Shown here one piece after another: positions 25,501 through 34,284 of a stretch of 64,000 nucleotides of DNA. The position numbers were made by a program, and so were the translations under genes. The number at the start of each line of letters is the position of its first letter. Within the stretch, counting starts at the first letter, position 1. The notes below the pieces were generated by a model. It had not been told where the DNA came from and ran no database searches. It saw nothing but the letters and a program-made list of their open reading frames with translations. Source of the stretch: Plumapathes pennacea (taxonomy: Eukaryota > Cnidaria > Anthozoa > Antipatharia > Myriopathidae); the NCBI GenBank assembly GCA_964036295.1, contig OZ038465.1, positions 5,318,667-5,382,666 of the forward strand, in the 5' to 3' direction.

Positions 25501-27620
25501 ACCAGAATGTGGTTGATACAACAACACTATAAGCTGCGGTACGTACATATGGTCACATAGTTACATACTTCAGCGTAGTTGAAATTTACCTTTCACTGTC
25601 AAAACTGTTTGAGTTTGGATCTTGTTCGCACCATTCGCCTCACAAGTATATGTTCCCTCGTGTGTGGCCTTCTTTGTGTTGGTAAGAATCAATGTACTCT
25701 TGAAGTTCAAAAATTTGAAAAGAGACTTCTTATCATCTGCATTTATTTCTACGCCATCTTTTTTCCATGTTATCTTTGGCACTGGCCTAGAAACCAAAAC
25801 ACAGCAAAAACAGAATGTTGATGCTGAGTTACTTGAAGCCTGACTGAACAATTAATTGTCAAAAAATCAGTTCTTTCTTCTCGTTGAAATCTCGGCCATA
25901 AAATGGTTCACACATTATATACCCCTCCCCTCAAGACATTTACTGTTGATCAAACGATTGCCTAATCTTGGATTCCTCTTAAAATGTTGCCATAACTCAT
26001 CCTAACTTATGAAACAACATGGAGTAGGGAAAAATCCCTAGCAGTTTTGTCTACTACCCGCACTATAAAACTCCCGGCATCGTCGTTTCGTCGACATTAT
26101 GGAATTTGAGGCACGTGTGACTGTAGAAGTTAACAAATACTTAGTACAGTATGCAGTAATTGATCGATGTTTCCTTTTGACCACTAGTGAAAATAAATGC
26201 TATATTAACACTAGAAAAATACCCTTTCTTGTGACCTTTCCCGCGACCCATATACAGTACACCATAATCAGAGTGATTTTCAACAACTCAGCCTTAGCCT
26301 TTTCGCCCCCGAGCTTACAATGAAAATTAACCAAAAGCATAAGTGTAGGAGTGCTGATGTTTCAGTGACATATTGAAGCATGCTGTCGGTTCTATGAAAA
26401 AATCTAATGCCAAGTTCCCCACACTGCTCTGGCAAACGGACGGAAAACGTTTAAAATTTCCGAATATATAGTAAATAGCTGTCTTTGCACTTACTTTCCA
26501 GTGGCTATACAAGTGAGGGTTTTCCTTTGCCCAGCTACAGCTGATTCTTTGCTTGGTAAGGGCAAATAAAATGAAGTCCGAATGTTGCCAGTTTGTGCTG
26601 GAAATAAAAAAGATGTAGATAATATAAATTGTTTTGCTTGTTCCTATCTTCTGTGACTGATGTTTTTATATATACTGGTGATCAATCTTAATACTGCCAT
26701 GTAATCATTACCAAACCAAGAGTAAGGCAAATAGAGAAAACAAAATGTTCATGAAAAATGACGCGAATGTGTAGGATCGTTCCTGACGTGTACCCGATGT
26801 TTTTACGTTGTCGGCTCTATTAAAAGCGAACCAACCTTGTCCTTGCACTTTAACGTTTGTACTGTAAGAGTCCTCATAACTTCCAGCAGCTGACATCTTG
26901 CACTGCATCCCTCCTACATCACTGATTATTTTTACATCTTCCGGGGTCACGTACATGATGTGCATATTGCCTTGAGGACTGATGATCCTTCTTTCATTTT
27001 CTCCGAGATCAGTTGGGACACCATTAACTGTCTTCTGCCACTCGTATTCAACACCAAAACCCTCCGTAACACGCGCAGGACAAACCAAAGTCGCGGCCAC
27101 TCCGAGGGTAACGTTGATCACTTGGTCGGGGCCATCTGTAAATTCGGGAAGTTCTTTTGGAGAAAAAGAGTTAAAAATGAACTGCCTCATAATGTCAAGC
27201 TAGACTAGGCAACTAGAGCTTTCAACTTTTATTTCTATTTATTTTCATTTGTACACTGTATATACCCGCATATATCACAACACTGTGAAAGAAGTCACAA
27301 AAGACTTGTACCTGTAACCTTTACTTTCAGCTTTCTACTGAAGGTTGCTCCTTTGTAGTTCTCCACAAAGCACTGGTAAGTGCCACCTGCAGCCCTATTG
27401 ACATTCTTCTTTGTCAAGGTCCCTGAACTTGATATTTGGTAAATTTTCTTATCTGGATCAATGCCAGCAATAAATCTATCGTTGAATTTCCATTTCCACT
27501 TCAGATTTTCACCTGTTGCATTACAGGGTATTTCTAGGCTTTCCTTGGCAACTACATCGTTTGTATTGACCAGGTCTTGCTGCGGGAAATGCACAATACG
27601 TGGAAAGGATTCTGTTGAAA

Positions 27621-27651
<31 letters not shown>

Positions 27652-28208
27652 CAGTCAATCCCGAAAAGGTTGTCCAGTTGAAATATATATTTAGACAATT
27701 ATATCTATCACGTGACCACTGAAAAACATCGTATAACGACAAAGAAATATATAATAAGTTGGCATGTTTATATAATTTTATTGTTGCTAGTCATTACAAT
27801 GGTAAAACCAAGAGCATTTGGAGTATTTCCAGTTTAAAACACGATAGTTTTAGGTCGTCACGTGACAGATATATTTGTATATTCATATATTTAACATATG
27901 TAACGTCTTTATACGTCAAACATAAGAATAAAAGTTTAGCAGCCGGGGAGGTCAGCATCACCAGGAAGAAATTAACTCCTCTTACTTCAGATTTTACTAC
28001 TTTTAGCGACGCTTAAGTTAGATCATGTGACTATCTACGGTTTGAGGACTGCAGTATACGGCAATCTTAAACTGCCTGTTCTCTCATGCAACCTGTTTCA
28101 CTAAACACAGCTTCGGGTCGCGATGCTACCTCGCTCAATACCTTCTTCAGCTTTTACGTTTCCAGGTGCAAAACACACCAGTGCTGCCATGACCAGCACC
28201 TGCCACAT
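16364..28208 (-). CDS. L1CAM: L1-family neural cell-adhesion molecule (whole gene, 19 coding exons)
   Basis: A membrane receptor expected to mediate cell-cell and cell-matrix adhesion and to link to the cytoskeleton. Exons: 28142-28208, 27312-27611, 26836-27153, 26495-26597, 25590-25786, 24936-25077, 24330-24460, 23538-23810, 23063-23350, 22115-22417, 20969-21039, 20502-20843, 20165-20384, 19758-20057, 18980-19105, 18384-18548, 17876-18013, 17323-17392, 16364-16589. They sum to 3780 bp with every phase compatible. Domains: leader 1-20, Ig 1-6 (about 23-606), fibronectin III 1-5 (607-1115), transmembrane helix (about 1125-1150), tail to 1259. Human L1CAM is about the same length and has the same 6 Ig + 5 FnIII order. 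FnIII-2 carries LEQNAPGCKYWLKYR and FnIII-3 GYRIYYW, both family hallmarks. Assignment to one vertebrate paralogue (L1CAM, NRCAM, NFASC, CHL1) is not meaningful; it is likely an ancestral co-orthologue. Confidence 0.93.
17323..17392 (-). CDS. L1CAM: L1-like exon 18: juxtamembrane tail
   Basis: 70 bp, phase 1 to 2. Encodes VAKREGARSSPPVEEAGLAN and PSP; joined to exon 17 it gives RYPVAKRE, like the GKYPVKEKE just inside the membrane of NrCAM-type tails. Acceptor AATAAACACAG, strong donor CAG/GTGAGC. It has no start codon and is shorter than any listed frame. It was preferred over a tail-like stretch at 17099-17153, which has no workable donor. Confidence 0.75.
17648..17870. mobile_element. 219-bp TA-flanked MITE at the exon 17 donor
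   Basis: The element is 17650-17868. Termini CACTGTTATTTTCAG and CTGAAAATAACAGTG are exact inverted repeats; TA lies on both sides (17648-17649 and 17869-17870). The interior has many GGAGTT/AACTCC steps. TA duplication and ends suggest a Tc1/mariner-type non-autonomous element. It sits five bases inside intron 17. Confidence 0.85.
17876..18013 (-). CDS. L1CAM: L1-like exon 17: transmembrane segment
   Basis: 138 bp, phase 1 to 1. After DVGRRLESEPIYM comes a hydrophobic helix (WFIIMLCVIAFLLLVLLILV) and a stop-transfer NRRRRARYP. Donor GTTGGT; intron bases from +6 onward come from a MITE (17650-17868). Confidence 0.93.
18384..18548 (-). CDS. L1CAM: L1-like exon 16: FnIII 5, second part
   Basis: 165 bp, phase 1 to 1. 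Encodes DGESWKETDWINHLDTQW, LYEFKTVGRNEEGKS and the stalk SDTTDGRPIPG. Acceptor TTGATTTTCAG, donor GTGTGT. Confidence 0.9.
18980..19105 (-). CDS. L1CAM: L1-like exon 15: FnIII 5, first part
   Basis: 126 bp, phase 1 to 1. Encodes APAKPRAPTVKAVSAESM and FKVYYREK. Acceptor CCGTTCACAG, donor GTAAGTAG. Confidence 0.9.
19758..20057 (-). CDS. L1CAM: L1-like exon 14: fibronectin III domain 4
   Basis: 300 bp, phase 1 to 1. Opens VPGPPDNVNFYAFGEY; core LVTWSPPLEKNGIITGYEL and YAVEIVAKTKIGSGPA. Acceptor TTCTGAACACAG, donor GTACAG. Confidence 0.94.
20165..20384 (-). CDS. L1CAM: L1-like exon 13: FnIII 3, second part
   Basis: 220 bp, phase 0 to 1. Opens IYYWSDSQAGRRKQ; ends YKLAIVAYNSGGEGPQS and TLEA. 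In vertebrate L1CAM the third FnIII domain holds the basic protease-sensitive site; here GRRKQR is the nearest basic patch. Confidence 0.92.
20502..20843 (-). CDS. L1CAM: L1-like exon 12: end of FnIII 2 and start of FnIII 3
   Basis: 342 bp, phase 0 to 0. Begins PFTKLEQNAPGCKYWLKYR, the L1-family hallmark. It continues with WEFQIQAENNAGKGP and the start of FnIII 3 (IKVSWNRVTVGRGNVDGYR). Acceptor TTTACCTGCAG, donor GTAAGC. Confidence 0.94.
20969..21039 (-). CDS. L1CAM: L1-like exon 11: fibronectin III domain 2, first part
   Basis: 71 bp, phase 1 to 0. Encodes APEKYPGNFRGVPGKAGEL and YIAWD. Acceptor TTTTCTTCAG, donor GTAAGTA. Confidence 0.9.
21987..22100. repeat. Palindromic element beside the exon 10 donor
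   Basis: Arms of about 54 bp (ACAATTATCCTACTCGG... against the reverse complement of ...GTATAGGATAATTGT) around a CGGCGCGGCGCC apex. It lies in intron 10 and ends 14 bp from the exon. It looks like a folded MITE. Confidence 0.75.
22115..22417 (-). CDS. L1CAM: L1-like exon 10: fibronectin III domain 1
   Basis: 303 bp, phase 1 to 1. Opens GAPDPPTGLSITDC; FnIII core LRWTPGDPNNASITHYVV and LRFRMKAVNSLG. The donor is taken as GTATTG (22114-22109), not the earlier GTAACC, because only that choice keeps phase with exon 11. A palindromic repeat starts 14 bp into the intron. Confidence 0.88.
23063..23350 (-). CDS. L1CAM: L1-like exon 9: Ig domain 6
   Basis: 288 bp, phase 1 to 1. Opens DRTEIIVAPRDMYII; cysteines in FDLRCEAKAD and GEYTCLAYTPD, Trp in YKWFKDG. 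No RGD integrin site, which vertebrate L1CAM carries in its sixth Ig domain. Donor GTACAC. Confidence 0.93.
23538..23810 (-). CDS. L1CAM: L1-like exon 8: Ig domain 5
   Basis: 273 bp, phase 1 to 1. Opens ARKPKFDSLGPF; cysteines in STLRCNPDA and GEYKCTATNMVG, Trp in AVWERNGKEI. Acceptor TTTTTTCAG, donor GTAAGC. Confidence 0.94.
24330..24460 (-). CDS. L1CAM: L1-like exon 7: Ig domain 4, second part
   Basis: 131 bp, phase 2 to 1. Encodes NGIKIDGNKLQF and the second cysteine in DDGVYQCAVENDVG. Acceptor TCGTTTTAG, donor GTAAATG. Confidence 0.92.
24936..25077 (-). CDS. L1CAM: L1-like exon 6: Ig domain 4, first part
   Basis: 142 bp, phase 1 to 2. Encodes VPPYWSPTKPPQQL, GELTCAAAGNPAP and TFTWYKNGKRI. 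Acceptor CATTCTGCAG, donor GTAAGTC. Confidence 0.9.
25206..25305 (-). pseudogene. Truncated copy of exon 5's 3' end
   Basis: About 100 bp repeats the sequence at 25551-25640: the same TCAAAACTGTTTGAGTTTGG run and the flanking CATACTTCAGCG. On the minus strand it keeps the end of the Ig strand and a GTAAAT donor, but lacks the acceptor and the Cys-containing half. It lies inside intron 5 and is probably not spliced in. Confidence 0.75.
25590..25786 (-). CDS. L1CAM: L1-like exon 5: Ig domain 3, second part
   Basis: 197 bp, phase 2 to 1. Continues GKPVPKITWKKDGVEI and holds the second cysteine in GTYTCEANGANK. Acceptor TTTCTAG, donor GTAAATT. Its 3' end is partly duplicated downstream at 25206-25305. 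Confidence 0.92.
26495..26597 (-). CDS. L1CAM: L1-like exon 4: Ig domain 3, first part
   Basis: 103 bp, phase 1 to 2. Encodes AQTGNIRTSFYLPLPS and the first Ig cysteine in TLTCIATGK. Acceptor TTTCCAG, donor GTAAGTG. It has no start codon and is found only from splice logic and continuity with exon 5. Confidence 0.88.
26836..27153 (-). CDS. L1CAM: L1-like exon 3: Ig domain 2
   Basis: 318 bp, phase 1 to 1. Opens after TTTTTCTCCAAAAG with ELPEFTDGP; Ig cysteines in TLVCPARV and GMQCKMSAAG, core Trp in YEWQK. Ends at NVKVQG with donor GTTGGT. Confidence 0.92.
27312..27611 (-). CDS. L1CAM: L1-like exon 2: Ig domain 1
   Basis: 300 bp, phase 1 to 1. Opens ESFPRIVHFPQQ; the Ig pair is IPCNATG and TYQCFVE with core Trp in LKWKWKF. 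Acceptor TTTTCAACAG directly follows an (AC)n tract in the intron; donor is GTACAAG. Confidence 0.93.
27622..27641. repeat. (AC)n microsatellite in intron 1
   Basis: About ten AC units followed by an AT run to about 27651, 11 bp upstream of the acceptor of exon 2. On the transcribed strand it is a GT repeat that takes the place of a normal polypyrimidine tract, so length variation could affect splicing. Confidence 0.8.
28142..28208 (-). CDS. L1CAM: L1-like exon 1: start codon and signal peptide
   Basis: ATG at 28208, then a hydrophobic leader (QVLVMAALVCFAP) and GNVKAEE, ending phase 1 at donor GTATTG (28141-28136). The start has A at -3. It pairs in phase with the acceptor TTTTCAACAG of exon 2. 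It is closely matched by the exon at 155-224. Confidence 0.88.
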
Positions 28209-28215
28209 ACTTCAT
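28149..28215 (-). promoter_or_regulatory. Overlapping upstream ORF in the L1-like leader
   Basis: A second ATG lies 7 bases upstream of the main start in another frame. It opens a 22-codon frame that runs through the signal-peptide exon and stops inside exon 1. The homologous spot above 224 has CTG instead of ATG. If the transcript starts upstream, this could lower translation of the receptor. Transcript start is unknown. Confidence 0.4.
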
Positions 28216-28976
28216 GTAAGCTTCAATTCTATGGCAAATGACAATAAACATGGTAAGACAACGCCCACAGCAGATAACGCTAAGATAACTAAGTAAAATG
28301 ATTGCCTTGCCTACTGTACTGACTTTAAAAACCGCACTCAATGTGTGGACCGACCTAGACATTCGCATGCTCATTTTGAGTCAAGAAAATCAACTCACTC
28401 TTTATAAGGTTTCGGTTTCGCATTTAGGCCATTGTCCCAAACAGTATAAAGGCAACAGCCGGGATCTTGGAAATGGCGTAAGTGCAGTTATGTAGCGCAT
28501 ACTAGCTAGGGATTACGATCGTAAATGATGTGTTACCAGTACGTGAGAGCAACAGCTAAATACAACTGAATCGTACAAAAGGATCAAGAGACCATAGTCT
28601 CTTGGAAGGATGTATGCACTTTTTGAAGCTATTTGCAATATGCAAATAGCTTCTATGTCGGCGTTTGGGCGATAGTTGAACAGCCGTTCGGCCCATCTCA
28701 TTAGGTCATTAAAATGCTTCCCCTCTAGGTGGCAAAACCTACTGAGGGGGGAGGAGCATGAAGTGTTATCCATATAAAAGCCGCCGTGGTACAGGTCCTG
28801 TGAGAAAGTTTGTCTTTTATTATCTACTTAACACAAAGAATGCACAGAGAGATTTCCAGTAAAGGGTTTCCGTGCTAACTTTGCGACAGAATGTCAGAAG
28901 CTAAATTACCTCTCCAGGGAGGGGTTTTCTAAATATAATTGGCTCTCTCGCACGTGGAAATTCAAGGCATTATTTA
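28209..28976. other. 5' flank of the L1-like gene
   Basis: Expected to contain its promoter, but no TATA box was found on the minus strand near the start. There is a hairpin at about 28622-28651 (GAAGCTATTTGCA and its complement). A TATAAAAG at about 28773 faces the plus strand and has no gene downstream. Confidence 0.4.
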
Positions 28977-31429
28977 GGCCCCGTCTACACTACGCCGGAT
29001 AAATTTGAAAACGCAACTTTATTCTTACGGTTAGGCCTACCGTCCACACTAATCCGGATAAATTGTCCACGAAAACGGAACTTTTCGAAAACGCTCTTCA
29101 AAGTGGATAAATTTGAAAACGCCGGTGTAGTGGGCAAAAATGCCCCCCCCAATATTTTGCCTCCCCGGGCATTTTATCCCAGGCGATAATGCCCTCCGGG
29201 CATTTCCGCCCAGGCAAAAATGCTGTAGATACAGTTTCCCCCTCTGGGCTAAAATGCCCGGCGTTCAGAAAGGTCGTTTCAATAGTTGCTAATAACTCTA
29301 GCCAAACAAGGATACTTAAATACAAACAAAGGCATATTCAAAAAGGTTAGCACAATACCAGGACTCTTCTAAGGCGTCATAAAAGAGAATTATTCAGTTG
29401 CGCCAAAATGTGACACCGATTCCGGACTTTCTTATCTTACTCCACAGGGAGCGTGCACCTTCGTGACGCGCGTCACGCTGGTTGACCTCGGCGTCTGTTT
29501 AACACCTCCTCAAACGGAAGGGGAGGGCCAATGGAGAGAAAAGAAAACACGCAAAAAAATATATATATATATAGAACTCAGGGGAGAGGAGTATCCTCAC
29601 TTTTTTATATTCTTTCCCTTCCATTTCGAGAACTTTGAAATCAGGTTTGCGGTTTGCTTTGAAACTTTTCTAAAATAAATTGTGGGCTGCCTGCGATTTC
29701 TCTGTCATTGATTGTCTTGGCATTTCCGAGGGCAAAACCTTTGTCATCTTCGACAGCAAATTTCAAATTGCTGTTTTGATAGTCTTTCGGACAAGCTATT
29801 ATTTAAAAAGTTCGTTCTTTTATTTTGTTTAATCATATTGTAACCAACACTGATCACTGTGTTGCGTTTAGTTAGTGATTACAATACAGTACGTGTCTGA
29901 ATCTATTGAGTCACAACTCAGATATCTTTGGAATATCCGTTTAGTACAATACTTCATTATTATTGTGAAGTAGCCTTTCTTTATTGTTTCGCTTTTTTGT
30001 ATAGCCTTTGTTCTACTGTATGACTGTACGTGTACTTTAGACTTGTGAAGGGGATTTCTGAGGTTCTTCGTAGCGTTCAGACCGTTTGTAATTAAAGTGT
30101 TATGTTAGTGACCTGTGAGTTCCTTCTGCTCCGTGCCCTCGGCAAGCGTTACAAATGTGAGTCGTTTTGGACAATCTGGCTTTCGCCTATGATAAGCCAG
30201 TTGTATCCGACATGATATGTCAAGTTACAATTGCTAATCAAAGTACAATAATCATATTAAGGGTCGCAACTTGTGCTTTTCCCACTTAACTGGAAATGTA
30301 TTTCAACAAAGACCAAATAAATATTTGCCGTTGTATTTAGAAACAAACGACTTCAATGACATTCTGTACAGGGTAAAGTTTGAACGTGAAATATTGACGT
30401 TTGGAGTACCTGTTTCTCGTCCACCACTGAATAATTAGTGTATCCGGCTGTCAAGTTACTAAACGCAATTTAAAAGGTAAAAGTGTACTATTAGAGGCAC
30501 AACGTGGGTAAGCTATTATTCGATACAGTATTAGTTGAAAAGTTCCCAGATCGCTGAACTGAAATGTCTTCCGAGAGAGACCTCTCAGACTTTCGCCGTT
30601 AACCCTAACCCTGTCAGGTTTAATTTCTGCCACGCGTTCTCTGTTATATCAAAATTCACCGTAAACCGAGAACGATTCCAACACAAAAAAGCAGCGATAA
30701 TTGTTTCCGCCGCACGCTAAGTTTGGCAAATGGGGATATTCTCCCGAAAGAAACTATTTTATTTTCTAGTCCCACGCGGATTGTGACGAATAAGGTAGGG
30801 CGGGGTGCACGAATAAAACGAGGAGGGCGAGTGGAATTCCTCACCCCCCTCCCCCCCACCACCATCCCGTTTCTTTCCGTCCATCCGTCCGTCCGTCCGT
30901 CCGCCCACCTCACTCCTCCGAAACAGTTCATCAAAGACACCACAGGTCACGCAGCACTTGACAGTATGAACTGATTACATCCAGATGTTGGCCAGAATTT
31001 GATTATTTCAGTATCCTATGTTTACGCACGGACGAGCTGTGCACGGATTTGTTGATCAGAATTACTTGTAACTCGAAATCGATGATTTTGTGAATGGGGG
31101 GCATTTTTACCCAGAGAGGGCTTTTTTGCCTGGGCAATAATGCCCGGGGAGGCATTTTTGCCAGGGGGGCAAAAAAGGCTCTTACACCGGCTTTGCGTTT
31201 TGGTGTGGACAAAAAACATTTTGAAAACGGAACTTTTCGAAAACTCTGACTCACGTGGTCACGTCAAGTGGTTTCAAAGATTGTCAGGGACGTTTGTAGA
31301 GCAATAACAATACATTTGGGCCCGGAAACATTTTATCCGTTTTCCAGTGTGGACGGAAAACATTTCTTGCGTTTTCAGAGTGAAAGTTGCGTTTTCAAAT
31401 TTATCCGGCGTAGTGTGGACGGGGCCTTA
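28974..31429. mobile_element. 2.45-kb Harbinger-like element with GGCCCCGTC ends
   Basis: The element is 28977-31426. It begins GGCCCCGTCTACACTACGCC and ends with GGCGTAGTGTGGACGGGGCC; the inverted repeats run on through ATAAATTTGAAAACGCAACTTT (about 48 bp). TTA flanks each side (28974-28976 and 31427-31429), as for PIF/Harbinger. A second inner inverted pair rich in AATGCCC/GGGCATT lies at about 29138-29270 and 31095-31185. No transposase frame is visible, so it is non-autonomous. A (CCGT)n tract sits at about 30882-30902. Confidence 0.82.
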
Positions 31430-32544
31430 ATGGCGGCTGTGAGCGTTGCCTATTCTTTGGTTGCATGTGGAAATCTGCTCCCCCTTCAGGCCCCGGCTGA
31501 CACATCCGTAGTATCTGGCAAACAGGCGACACAGATTCACATTTAGAGCGACATTTCTGGACACATTTGCGAATATACGCTCCGCTCACAAAAGAAGGAA
31601 CACAGCTGTATGGTGTGACCATGACATATGTTTTGGTAAAAATAAAAGCTTATTCCGAGTTTTTTTGCGTTCGCTGATATGTTTGTTGACACATGATTTC
31701 ATGCCATAATTGCAAATGCAGATCGACTGTGGTATGTCTGAGTTGTTTGTTTATAAAATTGTCTCGAGCGGATTCTGTCACTAATGAAAAATCGACAGGA
31801 AATTTTACTGTGAATCATTTTCACCACCGTTCGAATAGCACGAGAAGCAGGTTTGTTCGGCTGGAGTGTGTTACGTTACGAAACTATTATAACGAGTCAA
31901 AATCTGGTTTACCTCGCATGATATGTTTGTTGACACATGATTTCATGACCAGATCGACTGTGGTTTGTCTGAGTTGATTGTTTACAAAAATTGTCTCTAG
32001 CGGGTTTTGTCGCTAATGAAAAATCGACTGAAAAGTCGACAGGAAATTTTACTGTGAATCTATTTCACCACCGTTCGAAGAGCACGAGAAACAGGTTTGT
32101 TTGGCTGGAGTGTGTTACGTTAATACGAAACTACTACAACGAGTCAAAGTCTGGCTTACCTCGCAGAAATTTACAGAACGACTTGAAATATTTTGGCAAG
32201 CTATACTTTCCTCCTTTTATGTCGATCAGCTCAAAATAATTATATAATAAACTGTCATGTTTGTGCATTTGTGTTTGGTCATGCATAGTACGTAGCTGGC
32301 ATAGTAGAACATAGTGTAAAACCCCGATCAAACGGTGATAATATTCGATGATAATTCGTGCCCCGTTGTAACACGAACACCTATCATAGACTATCATCAA
32401 CTAGCAAATAGCTTCACGTACGCTTTGCGGACCTATGTTTTTGAAAACGCAATTTCGTAGTATGGACGGGCGAAAAGAGAACTTTTCGAAAACTCTGACG
32501 TGACGTTCTTTTGTATTTAATGTTGTCAACTCATTTTTGCATTT
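31430..32544. other. Repeat-derived intergenic sequence
   Basis: Contains a diverged direct repeat of about 240 bp: 31676-31920 resembles 31918-32165, sharing ATATGTTTGTTGACACATGATTTCATG and AATCGACAGGAAATTTTACTGTGAATC. A Harbinger-like internal fragment (GAACTTTTCGAAAACTCTGACG) lies at about 32478-32505. No gene seen. Confidence 0.55.
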
Positions 32545-34284
32545 TCCCCGAACGAAGTGAGGGAAATACTCACGACGCTAATGCAGTAGTATTATCGCCT
32601 TATCGGAGACTCCAAGCGTGTCGCCATCTCGAAATCTAATGTTCGTGTGTTTGTTTGTGGCATACGACCTCGTCCCAAGGCCCTCCGCGTCGAGCGACCA
32701 CAGCAGGCGAGGTTACATCGGCAGCTTAACTGTAAACTGCCATTTTCTTGGTGACATGCGATAGAGTACGAACTGAAGTGATTTTGTACAACAAGATGCA
32801 GATACAAGGCCAAGCAGTTCGACGGACGGCTGTAAATTGCCCGGATATTTTGCCAGTGCATGGGAGGCAAGCTTTACTAGACGTAAAACGGATTCTTTAA
32901 GGCCCAACTGGTCGACCTGAACACAATCCCAGACGCCAGTATTGTGTTAAAACGCAGACACTTCTTCAGAAAGGAATAGCAAAATACAGTCGGTGGAAAT
33001 CGAACAATCACTGTTGCAAATTTCGCCTTTCGCAATAACAGGAATGCAGTTTTCAGAATCCAAGTTTGACAAGATGACAACACAATACAATGGAAAGTGG
33101 AATTTTCGTACTGTATGAGGACTGCTCTATACAGTGTATTTTGAAATCATTGAAGACGTAAACAATAGTGTTTTGGGTTTTGTTTCCTTTGCTGGAAAAG
33201 AGCTAAAGCTATGGCTTTCAGGAACCGGTGAGTTTTGAAAATTTACATCAATTAACGTTAAATACACTTTTGTTAAACGACGGTCGTGTTATCATTGGTA
33301 TTTCAACAATTGCCGTATATTTTGTCGTTTGATGCCCCGGGAACTGTGATGAAGGCCAAGTAGGATTATACTGTGATCATTTCGCTGGTTTTCAAAACTA
33401 TTTTCAGAGTGCCTTCGTGCAAGATTGTGTCATCCGATTCCTGACATGTTCGCATAATTTCATTGACAATCTGACACATGCTGTGAAGTTTTGTCGCCGC
33501 GTTTGTTGGCACACTGTATTCAAGGATAAAATGTAACCGGGTTAAAATGCTTTTGCTTTTTGAAGGCTATTAAAGTAGAAAATATCCGGCCACTGCTTTC
33601 CAAATTAAACAATATGTCTACGAGCGGGACCCCCGTAAGATACTCGCTCAACACAATCGGACTTTGTATTATTTAGTGACCGGGTTTGCTCGCTCAATAA
33701 AATCGGACCTTGTACTATTTAGTGACTTGATTTCTTTTTTCTGTCAAAGATTTTAAAATCGTCAAACGCAGTTTGAAAAGTTGTTGTGTTCAAAATTGAA
33801 TCCCTGCCAAAATTCACACGATTCCGAGACTTCGAAAGCGTGTAAACAAGCGACTCGCTTTGACGGTTCTAAATTTGGCACACACAAAAAAAAACAAACA
33901 TACACGTATGTGGTTAGGATAAAGCATTGGCTGGAGAAATCGCGGCTTTTCTTGAAATTCATAAAAACTTCGGTGTCCAAGATCGACTTTGCCTGGCTTT
34001 CAAGCCTCGGGAGTATTCTGTAGTTGCGTGTAAATGTTATCTCAGCGAATTTTGAAGTTCAGCTAGTGTCTACGAAAATTGCAGACTGTGCACGTTGTCT
34101 GAACTAAACCAGACTGCCGTGTGACAAAGATTTTTTTAGCGGCCGACTGGTTACGTCGCTACACAGCCGTGGTTTGCTGAAAAAAAAAATTAAATAATGT
34201 CCGAACGGAAAATAAACAAGAATCCCGCTTTCCGAAAACCCACTACTGAGCGAGGGGATATCTGCGATTATCGTATTTCTAGTA
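32545..34284 (+). repeat. Large inverted repeat, left arm
   Basis: 1740 bp whose reverse complement is the segment 36150-37889, at equal length. Every stretch compared by eye was identical, and several translated frames are identical in both copies. The outer boundary is at TCCCCGAACGAAGTGAGGG and the inner at CGATTATCGTATTTCTAGTA. Beyond the inner end the left flank continues into Harbinger-type sequence (to CACGGGGCC at about 34370) that the right arm lacks. No gene recognised inside. Confidence 0.92.

Noticed and set aside
28513..28773. Minus-strand frame upstream of L1-like exon 1 (86 codons)
   Set aside because: Contains a protein-like run but no recognised family, and its interior overlaps a DNA hairpin; probably repeat-derived.
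29840..30154. Possible solo LTR (TGTAAC ... GTTACA)
   Set aside because: No target duplication or primer-binding site found, and the span lies inside the Harbinger-like element; too weak to call.
32592..32870. 92-codon frame present identically in both arms of the inverted repeat
   Set aside because: Identity follows from the DNA duplication and is not evidence of selection; no known domain.
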